Source: Rattus norvegicus (Eukaryota; Chordata; Mammalia; Rodentia; Muridae). Taken from it: a stretch of 64,000 nucleotides of DNA. Made by a program: the position numbers and the translations under genes. The stretch lies in assembly GCF_036323735.1 (NCBI RefSeq), contig NC_086040.1:58052391-58116390 (forward strand). Reading direction: 5' to 3'. The stretch's first letter is position 1; every line of letters starts with the position of its first letter. A model generated the notes under the pieces. It had not been told where the DNA came from and did not search any database. It saw only the letters and a program-made list of their open reading frames with translations. Below, piece by piece: positions 34,301 to 43,009 of the stretch.

Positions 34301-35153
34301 AAAAAATTTCCTGAACAAAACACCAATGGCTTATGCTCTAAGATCAAGAATTGACAAATGGGATCTCATAAAACTGCAAAGCTTCTGTAAGGCAAAGGAC
34401 ACTGTGGTTAGGACAAAACGGCAACCAACAGATTGGGAAAAGATCTTTACCAACCCTACAACAGATAGAGGCCTTATATCCAAAATATACAAAGAACTCA
34501 AGAAGTTAGACCGCAGGGAAACAAATAACCCTATTAAAAAATGGGGTTCAGAGCTAAACAAAGAATTCACAGCTGAGGAATGCCGAATGGCTGAGAAACA
34601 CCTAAAGAAATGTTCAACATCTTTAGTCATAAGGGAAATGCAAATCAAAACAACCCTGAGATTTCACCTCACAACAGTGCGATTGGCTAAGATCAAAAAC
34701 TCAGGTGACAGCAGATGCTGGCGAGGTTGTGGAGAAAGAGGAACACTCCTCCATTATTGGTGGGATTGCAGACTGGTAAAACCATTCTGGAAATCAGTCT
34801 GGAGGTTCCTCAGAAAATTGGACATTGAACTGCCTGAGGATCCAGCTATACCTCTCTTGGGCATATACCCAAAAGATGCCTCAACATATAAAAGAGACAC
34901 GTGCTCCACTATGTTCATCGCAGCCTTATTTATAATAGCCAGAAAATGGAAAGAACCCAGATGCCCTTCAACAGAGGAATGGATACAGAAAATGTGGTAC
35001 ATCTACACAATGGAATACTACTCAGCTATCAAAAACAACGAGTTTATGAAATTTGTAGGCAAATGGTTGGAACTGGAAAATATCATCCTGAGTGAACTAA
35101 CCCAATCACAGAAAGACATACATGGTATGCACTCATTGATAAGTGGCTATTAG
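31326..35153 (+). CDS. L1 ORF2: L1 ORF2 protein (endonuclease / reverse transcriptase)
   Basis: A 1275-residue protein, full length for the family. The N-terminal APE-type endonuclease shows N16 (LNINGLN), E45 (QETH), D147/N149 (VGDFN) and S230-D231-H232 (SDHH), the expected catalytic set. It nicks target DNA to provide a primer. The reverse transcriptase follows: SPGPDGFSAEFYQ, LISLDAEKAFD-type block, SGTRQGCPLSPYLFN and FADD at 701-704, where D703 and D704 are catalytic. The C-terminal zinc-knuckle-like motif is C1131-x3-C1135-x7-H1143-x4-C1148. Nothing key is missing and there is no stop or frameshift. In L1, ORF2 is translated at a low level from the bicistronic RNA after ORF1, consistent with the 59-bp spacer. 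The product acts in cis on its own RNA and in trans on SINE and mRNA templates, such as the ID elements and RPL19 copy in this window. Confidence 0.97.
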   Translation: MNIKGNNNHYSLISLNINGLNSPIKRHRLTNWIRNEDPAFCCLQETHLRDKDRHYLRVKGWKTTFQANGQKKQAGVAILISNKINFQLKVIKKDKEGHFIFIKGKIHQDELSILNIYAPNTRAPTYVKETLLKLKTHIAPHTIIVGDFNTPLSSMDRSWKQKLNSDVDRLREVMSQMDLTDIYRTFYPKAKGYTFFSAPHGTFSKIDHIIGQKMGLNRYRKIEIIPCVLSDHHGLKLVFNNNKGRMPTYTWKLNNALLNDNLVKEEIKKEIKNFLEFNENEDTTYSNLWDTMKAVLRGKLIALSACRKKQERAYVSSLTAHLKALEQKEANTPRRSRRQEIIKLRAEINQVETKRTIERINRTKSWFFEKINKIDKPLARLTRGHRECVQINKIRNEKGDITTDSEEIQKIIRSYYKNLYSTKLENLQEMDYFLDRYQVSKLNQEQINQLNNPITPKEIEAVIKGLPTKKSPGPDGFSAEFYQTFIEDLIPILSKLFHKIETDGALPNSFYESTITLIPKPHKDTTKKENFRPISLMNIDAKILNKILANRIQEHIKTIIHHDQVGFIPGMQGWFNIRKTINVIHYINKLKEQNHMIISLDAEKAFDKIQHPFMIKVLERIGIQGPYLNIVKAIYSKPVANIKLNGDKLEAIPLKSGTRQGCPLSPYLFNIVLEVLARAIRQQKEIKGIQIGKEEVKISLFADDMIVYLSDPKSSTRELLKLINNFSKVAGYKINSNKSVAFLYTKEKQAEKEIRETTPFIIDPNNIKYLGVTLTKQVKDLYNKNFKSLKKEIEEDLRRWKDLPCSWIGRINIVKMAILPKAIYRFNAIPMKIPIQFFKELDRTICKFIWNNKKPRIAKAILNNKRTSGGITIPELKQYYRAIVIKTAWYWYRDRQIDQWNRIEDPEMNPHTYGHLIFDKGAKTIQWKKDSIFNKWCWFNWRATCRRMQIDPCLSPCTKLKSKWIKDLHIKPDTLKLIEEKLGKHLEHMGTGKNFLNKTPMAYALRSRIDKWDLIKLQSFCKAKDTVVRTKRQPTDWEKIFTNPTTDRGLISKIYKELKKLDRRETNNPIKKWGSELNKEFTAEECRMAEKHLKKCSTSLVIREMQIKTTLRFHLTTVRLAKIKNSGDSRCWRGCGERGTLLHYWWDCRLVKPFWKSVWRFLRKLDIELPEDPAIPLLGIYPKDASTYKRDTCSTMFIAALFIIARKWKEPRCPSTEEWIQKMWYIYTMEYYSAIKNNEFMKFVGKWLELENIILSELTQSQKDIHGMHSLISGY

Positions 35154-35862
35154 CCCAAATGCTTGAATTACCCTAGATCCCTAGAACAAACGAAACTCAA
35201 GACGGATGATCAAAATGTGAATGCTTCACTCCTTCTTTAAATGAGGAAAAAGAATACCCTTGGCAGGGAAGGGAGAGGCAAAGATTAAAACAGAGACTGA
35301 AGGAACACCCATTCAGAGCCTGTCCCACATTTGGCCCATACATATACAGCCACCCAATTGGACTAGATGGATGAAGCAAAGAAGTGCAGACCGACAGGAG
35401 CCGGATGTAGATCGCTCCTGAGAGACACAGCCAGAATACAGCAAATACAGAGGCGAATGCCGGCAGCAAACCACTGAACCGAGAATAGGTCCCCTATTGA
35501 AGGAATCAGAGAAAGAACTGGAAGAGCTTGAAGGGGCTCGAGACCCCAAAAGTACAACAATGCCAAGCAACCAGAGCTTCCAGGGACTAAGCCACTACCT
35601 AAAGACTATACATGGACTGACCCTGGACTCTGACCCCATAGGTAGCAATGAATATCCTAGTAAGAGCACCAGTGGAAGGGGAAGCCCTGGGTCCTGCTAA
35701 GACTGAACCCCCAGTGAACTAGTCTATGGGGGGAGGGCGGCAATGGTGGGAGGGTTGGGAGGGGAACACCCATAAGGAAGGGGAGGGGGGAGGGGGATGT
35801 TTGCCCGGAAACCGGGAAAGGGAATAACACTCGAAATGTATATAAGAAATACTCAAGTTAAT
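35154..35862 (+). other. L1 3' UTR with G-rich tract and polyadenylation signal
   Basis: Non-coding tail of the L1. 35727-35801 has many runs of three or more G (GGGGGGAGGGCGG, GGGAGGGTTGGGAGGGG, GGGGAGGGGGGAGGGGG), able in principle to form G-quadruplexes, a known property of L1 3' UTRs. An AATAAA signal at about 35860 directly precedes the A-tail. Confidence 0.92.
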
Positions 35863-35892
35863 AAAAAAAAAAAAAAAAAAGAAATAGTAATG

Positions 35893-36254
35893 TAGCAAGC
35901 CATGGGGAGTGTGGCAGTTTGAATAAGAAAGGCTCCCCCAGTTATATATTTGAACATTTAGTTAACAGGGAGTGACAGTATTTTCAAGGATTAGAAGGAT
36001 TAAGAGTTGTGGCCTCATTGGAGGAAGTGGGTGTGTCAACAGGGTGGGGTTTGAGTTTTCAAGAGCCCCATGCTTTCCCAGAGTCTCTCTCTCTGTCTCT
36101 CTGTCTCTCTCTCCCCCTCTCTCACTCCCTCCTTTCCCTCTCTCTCTCCCTCCCTCCCTCTCTCTCTCTCTCTCCCTCCCTCCCTCTCTCTGTCTCTCTG
36201 TCTCTCTCTGTCTCTCTGTCTCTCTCTGTCTCTCTCTCTGTCTCTCTCTGTCTC

Positions 36255-36299
<45 letters not shown>

Positions 36300-36460
36300 T
36301 TACAGAGCAGTAGCTCTCTACTGCTCCCGTGTTATGCTCACTACCATGAGGATGGACCAGACTTCTGAAACTGTAAGGGAGCCTCCAATTACATGCTTTC
36401 AATTATAGTAGTTTCCTTGACCATGGTGTCTCTTCACAGCAACAGAACAATGACTGAGAC
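35893..36460 (-). mobile_element. family B end (to ~35915), then family A-like repeat split by a TC tract
   Basis: After the L1's right target duplication the family B host repeat resumes briefly. From about 35930, 'tggcagtttgaataagaaag', 'tggcctcattggaggaagtg', 'gggtggggtttgagttttca', 'gaggatggaccagacttctg' and 'catggtgtctcttcacagca' follow the order of an inverted family A element. A long TC repeat lies in its middle. Confidence 0.6.
36084..36297. repeat. (TC)n/(TCTG)n/(CCCT)n pyrimidine tract
   Basis: About 214 bp of almost pure pyrimidine on the plus strand, with periodic CTGTCTCT interruptions. Ser/Leu and Arg/Glu frames across it are artefacts. Confidence 0.97.
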
Positions 36461-36612
36461 AGGGAGCAGGCCAACAAGCAGAGCTCCTTGTTACCACTTC
36501 AAACTCCTGTTCTGGTTTCCCTCAGTGATGATCTGTAACCTGTAAGGCAAATAACCCTTTCCTCCCCAAGTTAGTTTTGATCATGGCATTCATCACGACG
36601 AGAAGGAAGCAA
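36461..36612 (-). mobile_element. rodent repeat family B, inverted 3' part
   Basis: 'aaggcaaataaccctttcct', 'ccccaagttagttttgatca' and TGGCATTCATCAC match the end of inverted family B. Confidence 0.65.
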
Positions 36613-36744
36613 ACTAGAAAGTCACTGGTCAGTACATGAGCAAGTTTTACCTTTAAATTAAAACCAAATGTCTATACCTTTCTATTTGTGGTTATGAGGT
36701 AAGAGTCTGTGGCTCTACTGGACTCACTGTTTCTATAAGAAATT

Positions 36745-37140
36745 GTTTTACTTAGGGTTCCTATTGTTGTAAGGAAACACGGTGACCAAAGAGCAAGTTA
36801 GGGAGGAAAAGGTTTCTTCAGCTTACACTTTTACATTGTTGCTCATCACCAAAGGAAGTTGGGACAGGAACTCAAACAGGACAGGATCCTGGAGGCGGGA
36901 ACTGAGGCATTGGCTATGGAGTGGCAGTGCTTACCATCTTGCTCCTCATGTCTTGCATAGCTTGCTTTCTTATAGAACCCAGGACCACCTGCCTAGGAAT
37001 GGTGCCACTCACAGTGGGCCGGGCCCTCCCCCACCAATCACTGAGAAAATGCTCTACACTTGGATCTTATGGACGCATGTTCTCAACTGAGGCGAACTCT
37101 TCTCTGATGACTCTAGCTTGTGTCCAGTTGGCATAAAATC
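36745..37140 (+). mobile_element. rodent repeat family B
   Basis: It runs from TTTTACTTAGGGTTCCTATT through 'gttagggaggaaaaggtttc', 'ggaagttgggacaggaactc', 'gatcctggaggcgggaactg' and 'tagaacccaggaccacctgc' to 'agcttgtgtccagttggcat'. This is the most complete family B copy here. Confidence 0.82.
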
Positions 37141-37149
37141 AGGACGGTG

Positions 37150-37525
37150 GTTAGAATGTGATTGTCCCATGGGAAGTGTGGCACAAGCAGGAGGAGTGGT
37201 ATTGTGGGAGTAGGTGTGACCTTGTTGGAGGAAGCATATCACTGTGGGGGTGATATGCTTCTTCTCAAACACCATGTCTTCCTAGACGCTTCCAGGTTTC
37301 CTGCCTTGATGAAAATAGACTGAACTTCTGAAGCTGAAAGCCTGCCCTAATTATATTGTTGTCCCCTGGGGTTGGGGATTTAGCTCAGCAGTAGAGCACT
37401 TGCCTAGGAAGCGCAAGGCCCTGGGTTCGTTCCCCAGCTCAAAAAAAAAATGAACCCCCCCAAAAAATGTTGTCCCTTATAAGTTGCCTTGGTCATGGTG
37501 TCTTTTCGCAGCAATGAAACCGTCA
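37150..37525 (-). mobile_element. rodent repeat family A, inverted, with ID insertion
   Basis: 'gtaggtgtgaccttgttgga', 'ggaagcatatcactgtgggg', 'tgatgaaaatagactgaact' and, after the ID element, 'ccttataagttgccttggtc' and 'gtcttttcgcagcaatgaaa' follow inverted family A. Confidence 0.8.
37366..37467 (+). mobile_element. ID SINE with target duplication
   Basis: GGGGTTGGGGATTTAGCTCA, 'aagcgcaaggccctgggttc' and CCCCAGCTC, then an A/C-rich tail. The target duplication TGTTGTCCC lies at 37357-37365 and 37468-37476. It interrupts a family A element. Confidence 0.96.
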
Positions 37526-38515
37526 GACAACCAGCCAGTATAAAATCTCCCAAATAGCAGAATTAATCAACGATAGAAAGTATTTTCAAGTCCTGCAGTG
37601 AGAAACTTATTCTTGAGAGAAGAAACAGCAATGAATATGTCCAAGATAAGGTTGTCTCCAAAGTAACTCTTGGAGTGTAGATGTGGCTCAGGGAGTCCAC
37701 ATGGAGTGCACAGGGGCTTCTCAGGAGGAGAGAGCTACATGGTCAGGAGCCGGAAAGCATTTTAAAGTCATGGCAAATGGCATAGGAATGAGCTCAGCAC
37801 CTCTGCATTGGAGGCACCATCAAGAGTTTTCTGAGGATAAGCTTCCATGTGAGTCAAAGACGGGAACTTCCTGGGGCTAGATAGGGTAACAGGGACAACA
37901 GGGGTGTAGGAAGCCATCCAGTCAAAGGAGAGCCAGGCAAGACAAGCCAGTGCAGGAGCTCTTTGTGGCCATCTAGGGGCATTGAGAAGAGACCTAAAAA
38001 ATATTACAGGATGCAACAGAGTCTAACGTGCTCAGGGAAGCTAAACCCAGGATCCACGTAACACCTGACAGAAGCTAACGGCATCCTCATCTTCCCTTTT
38101 AAATTACATTTTACTGATAATAAAAAATAATGGGCTTTATGATACTTTCAGGAATCGATAGATATAAACTGAGTTTGGCATTCACTACGGTTGAGTTATC
38201 CTCGTCAAAATGTCCTCCAGGGGAAGCCTCCACCTCACATCCACCTTCTGTAGTGATGTCTTGGCTGTTCTTTAAGGAACCAAAGAGAGCAATATGGATG
38301 CGGCCCAAGTTCAACTCATTCTGGATCCTTTCTGTTCTTCCTTGTCTCCTGCTTCACTTTTTGAGTACTCCCTCTTGGAATTCATTCATCCCTCAGTGTC
38401 CTCTAGTCCCTCACGTGTTCTTTAGTCTTTCTTCCACATCACCATCAATTTAATCTTTCTTACCCTCATCCGGGTCTCTACTCTGCATGTGAGGGAAGGA
38501 TTTATTTAAAAAGAT
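37526..38515. other. unassigned non-coding DNA
   Basis: No gene or clear repeat recognised. Confidence 0.35.
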
Positions 38516-38517
38516 GA

Positions 38518-38712
38518 TTTTAGGGGCCTGGAGAGATAACCAATGGATCAAGAGCTCCTCTGCTTTGAAAGAGGACTTGGATTTGTTCTTTGAGCTCATG
38601 TACAATGGTTCCCAACCACCTTTAATTCCAGCTCCAAGGGTCCTGACTATTCTTGTCTCTTTGGTCTCCTGTATTCATGCCCTGCCCCCACCCATATAAT
38701 TAAAAATAATAC
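38518..38712 (+). mobile_element. B2/B3-superfamily SINE
   Basis: 'ggggcctggagagataacca', 'caatggttcccaaccacctt' and 'taattccagctccaagggtc' follow a B2/B3 body. The AATTAAAAATAATAC end is the tail. Confidence 0.72.
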
Positions 38713-39235
38713 ATCTTCAGATGAGAAACAGGTTTCATTAGGTTTTGTTAGTCAAACAATCCCTGATCTTCTCTGATTCTGAGGCTGCTTGGATCAGTTT
38801 ATTGGGTTTCCCCTTGTGTTCCAAGACCACCTCCCTGTTACCTGCCCCTCTTTCCCCAACTGTCTGTCTCTCCCTCAAACTTCACCTCAGAGAGTCTATC
38901 TATGTCTGGCCCCTCTCCACTGCTTCCAAAACATCTGTCTTTTTTTTCCCTGTGCCATCCCTGCTCTTCTAAGCCTCATCTCCAGTTCTTTTCTCTCCCT
39001 AAAGACCAGACCAGCTCAGTCCTGTTTGTTTTAGTCTATGTGACATTAGACTTACGGTTCACAGCCTTGACCTTTCAGACTTCCTCTCCATGTTCCATCC
39101 AACACATCCCGTCTCCTCCACCAATGTGTTCACACACAACACGTCACATCGCACATTTTAATTTTTAGAGAAAAACAAATTCCACTGGAAAAGATACTGG
39201 GGTTGTGAAAGGCCCTTGGGTATCTGAAACAGAAA
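38713..39235. other. unassigned C/T-rich non-coding DNA
   Basis: It lies 3' of the spindlin relic on its strand and may include its 3' flank. No open frame of interest. Confidence 0.35.
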
Positions 39236-39302
39236 AACAAACATATTCCCCCCAATCCTATAAATTCCCCATCTATGTCCCCCACACTTTGTGAATTTCA
39301 CC

Positions 39303-40095
39303 TTAACGGATCTTTTCCACCAGATTATAGATGTAGATGTGGATGTCAGCATCACACTTGATGAAGTACACAGAAGGCTTGGCTGGAACTTTGTAAATGA
39401 CGTTGCCGATCTTTTTGGACCCGTCACATCTGGTGAACTGCACACATTTACCTGCTAAGATGTCGCTGTCAACGTCTGACTTCACCTCTTCTGGAGGAGT
39501 TTCTAGAATGATACGGAGGTTACCTTCGTGTAATCATTCATGAGCTGGTAGATGTATAGGACTGGATCTTTCTCGAAGGTGATGTAAAACCAGTCCTTCA
39601 TGATCGGCACCTGGGCTAGGAACACCCTCCTCCAGTTGTCCTTAGAGCCATGTTTCCCTCAAATTTGTGCTCCACAGCTCGGCAAACCATGGCACTTGCG
39701 AGATGGGCGTCTTTCACTTGATGAACCACTTCTTTGCGAGTCAAGACCTTAAGCTTTAAAATTCTCTCATCTCTGTGAAGTGCCAGTCCGTAGTCACAAT
39801 CAATTCCATCATACTGGACCAGATAGAGAGAGGGATTTGTTGGCAGTTGATCTAGAACTATGGCATTCCACTGGGTAACGGGCTCATCACCTTCCTTCCA
39901 TCCACGAGAAATTCTGCAACCCACAATGTTCCCCAGGGCCTGGGGAGAAGGCCTCCTCCTACTATGCTTCTGGAAGGATGGTGTGCTCATCCTCCTCAGA
40001 GACATCCTCTTCTTCTTGGCTGTAGACCTAGTGTGGTAGGCCACGGCACTCCTTGTCCACTGTTTTGTGACTATCGTTCTGTGTTCAGGCTTCAT
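39303..40095 (-). pseudogene. spindlin-family (Spin2/Ssty-like) pseudogene
   Basis: Spindlins are chromatin readers built from three Tudor-like (Spin/Ssty) repeats that bind methylated histone H3 tails; the Spin2 and Ssty branches are testis-linked in mouse. From the ATG at 40095 a basic N-terminus leads to repeat 1 (NIVGCRISRGWKEGDEPVTQ, then SLYLVQYDGIDCDYGLAL) and repeat 2 (ASAMVCRAVEHKFEG). The frame then shifts near 39650-39661, apparently by loss of one A. The next frame reads as the middle of the family, including DWFYITFEKDPVLYIYQL. A second one-base loss near 39521 restores the first frame for repeat 3 (AGKCVQFTRCDGSKKIGN, PSVYFIKCDADIHIYIY), ending at a stop at 39303-39305. The total of about 264 codons fits the family (about 240-262). 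All three repeats are recognisable, so decay is recent or slow. Wording looks closer to Spin2/Ssty than to Spin1 from memory, but no alignment was run. An assembly error at either indel cannot be excluded. Confidence 0.9.
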
Positions 40096-40317
40096 ACTTG
40101 CCCGTGGCCTGGGTTTGAAAAGCTTGCCTGCATAAACCAGACACAATGCTGCTGCCTCTGTCATGTGAGTGCCTGCAAGAACAATTGAGGGTGGGGTGGG
40201 GGAGGGTGCTGGACCAAGGCTTTTGTCTAAGAGAACTTTGGAGCAGGTGAGGAAGGCGATGGTAAACGGGGTTGAGCATCGGAATCTAATTCTGTCATAA
40301 TCAGGATTTCGTAGGAG

Positions 40318-40470
40318 GGCTGGGCAATGGTGTAGCACACCTTTAATTCCAGCACTCAAGAGGCAGAGTGAGGCAGACTCTGTGAGATCAAGGGCAGCCT
40401 GGTCTACAGAGTTAATTCCAGGATAGCCAAAGTTACCCACTGAAAAACCCTGTCTCAAAAATGAAAATCT
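40318..40470 (+). mobile_element. B1 SINE
   Basis: 'gggctgggcaatggtgtagc', 'acacctttaattccagcact', 'gatcaagggcagcctggtct' and 'aaaaccctgtctcaaaaatg' form a full B1 body on the plus strand. Confidence 0.92.
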
Positions 40471-40872
40471 AAAGTTCAAAGGGAAATGAAAAAATGGTTC
40501 TCTATAGCTCAGAATAACATATTCAGACAAATTTCTTCAGCCCGAGGCACTTTGGCTCTGCTGAGGAACCTCTCCTTGAATGGCTAGGTCAGTGTGGGAT
40601 TAAGTTTCCCTGTCCCCACTTTAAGCAAGCAGAACAGAGAAAGGATAGCAAAGGAGCCAGAAGGGTGGCCACACCCCTCTTCTACCCTCTAACTATGAGC
40701 TATGTGGCAACATCCATAAGTGTCTGCCCAGAGACACAGCACACCAGTCCACCGGCTTTCTGTACTGTGCATCCTGACCCAGGCCCAGGTTTATTCTGCG
40801 ACGCTGTTGCATCTCCGACCACAACAATAATCTTTTGTGTGGGCAACAACAGCCGTTTAGAAGTAATATCTC
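40471..40872. other. unassigned non-coding DNA
   Basis: No gene or repeat recognised. It lies within the putative spindlin 5' intron. Confidence 0.35.
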
Positions 40873-40873
40873 C

Positions 40874-40983
40874 TGGGGTTGGAGATTTAGCTTAGTGGTA
40901 GAACAGTTGCCTAGCAAGCACTAGGCCCTGGGTTCGGTCCTCAGCTCCGAAAGAAAAAACAAACAAACAAACAAACAAACAAA
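40874..40983 (+). mobile_element. ID SINE with (CAAA)n tail and target duplication
   Basis: GGGGTTGGAGATTTAGCTTA, 'caagcactaggccctgggtt' and CTCAGCTCC, then a CAAA-repeat tail. A target duplication of about 10 bp is visible (AATATCTCCT before 40874, ATTATCTCCT after the tail). Confidence 0.95.
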
Positions 40984-41339
40984 GAAATATTATCTCCTAA
41001 AATGCACAGGCACAGAGAGGAGCTTTGGCATTTTAGTAGGATTGTGAATTAGATATTGTTGGCAAAGGATAATAAACTCCAGAGACTGACTAGCCTAGAC
41101 CATCCGCTTAGCTCTCAAACGTGGAATTTATCAGAACATAAGGTTACTCGCTGTAAGAGGGAAAACTTTTACCTTTCTGGGCTGCAGGGGTCCCAGTTAT
41201 CTTCATAAACGTATTTACCGAAAGAAAATGCCCTAGTCGTCCAGATTCTGTCTTCGGAAACCGGTCAGGCACCAAAAGGCTGTTGAACAATTGTGGGTTT
41301 CAGGAGCTGAACTGGCTTTCACACACCGCTGCGAATATA

Positions 41340-41450
41340 GTGAACCCACCTTCAAGGGAGTCTAGCGCCCCCAAGTAGAAGAGATGCGCAACCTCCACCC
41401 TTGTGCTCTGTGACATCATCCAGGCTCTGCTTACGTCATAGAAGCCCTCT
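41340..41450 (-). promoter_or_regulatory. candidate CRE-containing promoter region
   Basis: Plus-strand TTACGTCA (41431-41438, TGACGTAA on the minus strand) and TGACATCA (41411-41418) resemble CRE/ATF sites 20 bp apart, in a locally CpG-enriched, repeat-free patch. On the minus strand they lie 240-270 bp upstream of the putative exon-1 donor. CREM-driven CRE sites are common in testis promoters, which would fit a spindlin-type gene. No transcription data. Confidence 0.35.
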
Positions 41451-42630
41451 CAGGCCAGTTCCTTCCCTAGTTACGCTTAGAAACTTCCAGTATCTAGGTT
41501 TTAGCTTCTCATGTAGCCTCCTGGAGACCCAAAATAAAGTCTCCTCCCAAATATTCTGATGACTCGTGTCACATTCTGCCCAAGTAGCTCTTTTCGTGCA
41601 TTTTTTTTCTTAAAAAGTCTTTTGTTTCTCAGTCACCAACATCCTTGGTGGTTATTTTCCCAACTCCTATCTTTCCTTTGGTTATCTTTAAGTCATTCTC
41701 CGTATCAGAAATATTGCTAGGCTCCCTCTCCGAGGCAACCCACTGGATAGCACACCAAAATTAGCTTTATCAAAACCCACAATTAGAGGAGACCCCTTTT
41801 TATTCACAAAAAGCTGGAATTTGACAGGATTAAATACCTTGTATTGAAGTCAATGTCAATCATGAATTATGGATTCTTTGCAAAGAGCGAGGAAAAATTA
41901 GCTCCTGGACATGTTTCCAAATTCGGAATAAACTGATGACAAACCCGATATCGACCTGTCATATTTTAAATGTCTTTAAAATTTACCAGCACTTCTGGTT
42001 ACAAGGAATTTATACACTCTGGTTTCTCTTCAGATCGTATAAATCTTTCGCCTTTTACAACAAGGAATTTATTAGATCAAATGCAGTAAAACAGGATTAA
42101 ATAGATGAGGTAATTTTATTTTTGAAATATGGGTAGACAGAATACTGGTTGCAGGTAAGTGTGGAATTTACCTGTAAATTACAGGTCACTTTAATTGTTT
42201 CTGTCACATAGTTCTTCAGATCTTCAAAATGATTCTTTTCAGAACCCTCCCCTGTCCCCAGTACACTCTGACAGTCCCTTCCATCTTCCCAATAATTCCC
42301 TTCCACTTTAACATTATAATTTTTTAAATGTACTTAGAGCTTAACAACTTATGGCAGCTTTTGAAAATCTGTCCACTTTTCTAAGTGCATCGTCTTTCTT
42401 TTCTCCCTTCTATCGTAGTTTTAAGCACATTTTCCTTCACACTTTGAGTTTTCCTCTCTCTCTGCTCTTATGACTCCTCTGCCATTATGTGACTTTGGTC
42501 TACTATGTGGCTGATCTCAATGTGGGGTTAACTCAAATGACATGATTTTTCCCCCTTTTCTCCCCTTCATCTTCCTTCTCTAGGCACCTGCTGAGATTTA
42601 CAGCCTTGGGGATTTTTTTTAAGCCTGGAA
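41451..42630. other. unique non-coding DNA, AT-rich candidate conserved patch
   Basis: 41840-42090 is repeat-free ('gaattatggattctttgcaa', 'aatttattagatcaaatgca'). No gene recognised. Confidence 0.35.
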
Positions 42631-42632
<2 letters not shown>

Positions 42633-42675
<43 letters not shown>

Positions 42676-42852
42676 ATACATACCAAACACACACACACAC
42701 ACACACACACTCATACATATGCACATACACACAGAAACACTCATACATACACAAACACAGAAACACACACATACATACAAACACAAACACACACATGCAC
42801 ACACAAACCCACACACAAACATACACATATACACACTCAAACACACAAATAC
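42633..42852. repeat. (CA)n and degenerate CA-rich repeat, ~220 bp
   Basis: Two pure CA runs (42633-42673, 42686-42711) and degenerate ACACAAAC/CATACA units, ending in GAGACA units to 42878. Confidence 0.96.
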
Positions 42853-43009
42853 AGAGAGAGACAGAGACAGAGACAGAGTGCCCATGAGAAAACATGTAAT
42901 ATCATCTTTCTAAGAACAATAAACACAGACAACTTTCAAAAAAGGGAAGATCAAGTAGGCACCATGAAGAATAATCTCATCAAAGTCGTCAACATGAGGA
43001 GGAAAGATT

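Larger units (their letters stand above)
29165..35880 (+). mobile_element. L1: full-length L1 (LINE-1) with both ORFs intact
   Basis: A complete autonomous non-LTR retrotransposon of about 6.7 kb: 5' UTR (29165-30192), ORF1 (30193-31266), a 59-bp spacer, ORF2 (31326-35153), 3' UTR (35154-35862) and a poly(A) tail of about 18 A. It is flanked by an exact 14-bp target-site duplication, AAGAAATAGTAATG, at 29151-29164 and 35879-35892. Neither ORF has a stop or frameshift, and the endonuclease, reverse transcriptase and Cys motifs are all present. L1 moves by nicking T-rich DNA and copying its own RNA at the nick. The perfect duplication and open frames say the insertion is young. It probably belongs to the active rat L1 lineage; subfamily not computed. 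Confidence 0.97.
40173..41172 (-). other. possible 5'-UTR intron of the spindlin-like gene
   Basis: On the minus strand a strong acceptor (pyrimidine-rich tract then TTGTTCTTGCAG|GC) ends at 40173, 78 bp before the ATG. A donor-like AAAG|GTAAAAG begins at 41172. The span is about 1 kb and contains a B1 (40318-40470) and an ID SINE. If real, this copy arose from a gene with its own 5' exon and is not a plain intronless mRNA copy. The donor choice is tentative. Confidence 0.4.

Noticed and set aside
35962..36408. Ser/Leu- and Arg/Glu-rich ORFs around the TC tract
   Set aside because: They are translations of the simple repeat, not genes.
39616..40530. A 304-codon spindlin-like protein starting at 40530
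   Set aside because: The part upstream of 40173 is a B1 SINE and intron-like DNA that happens to be open. The family-like sequence starts near 40095 and is frameshifted.
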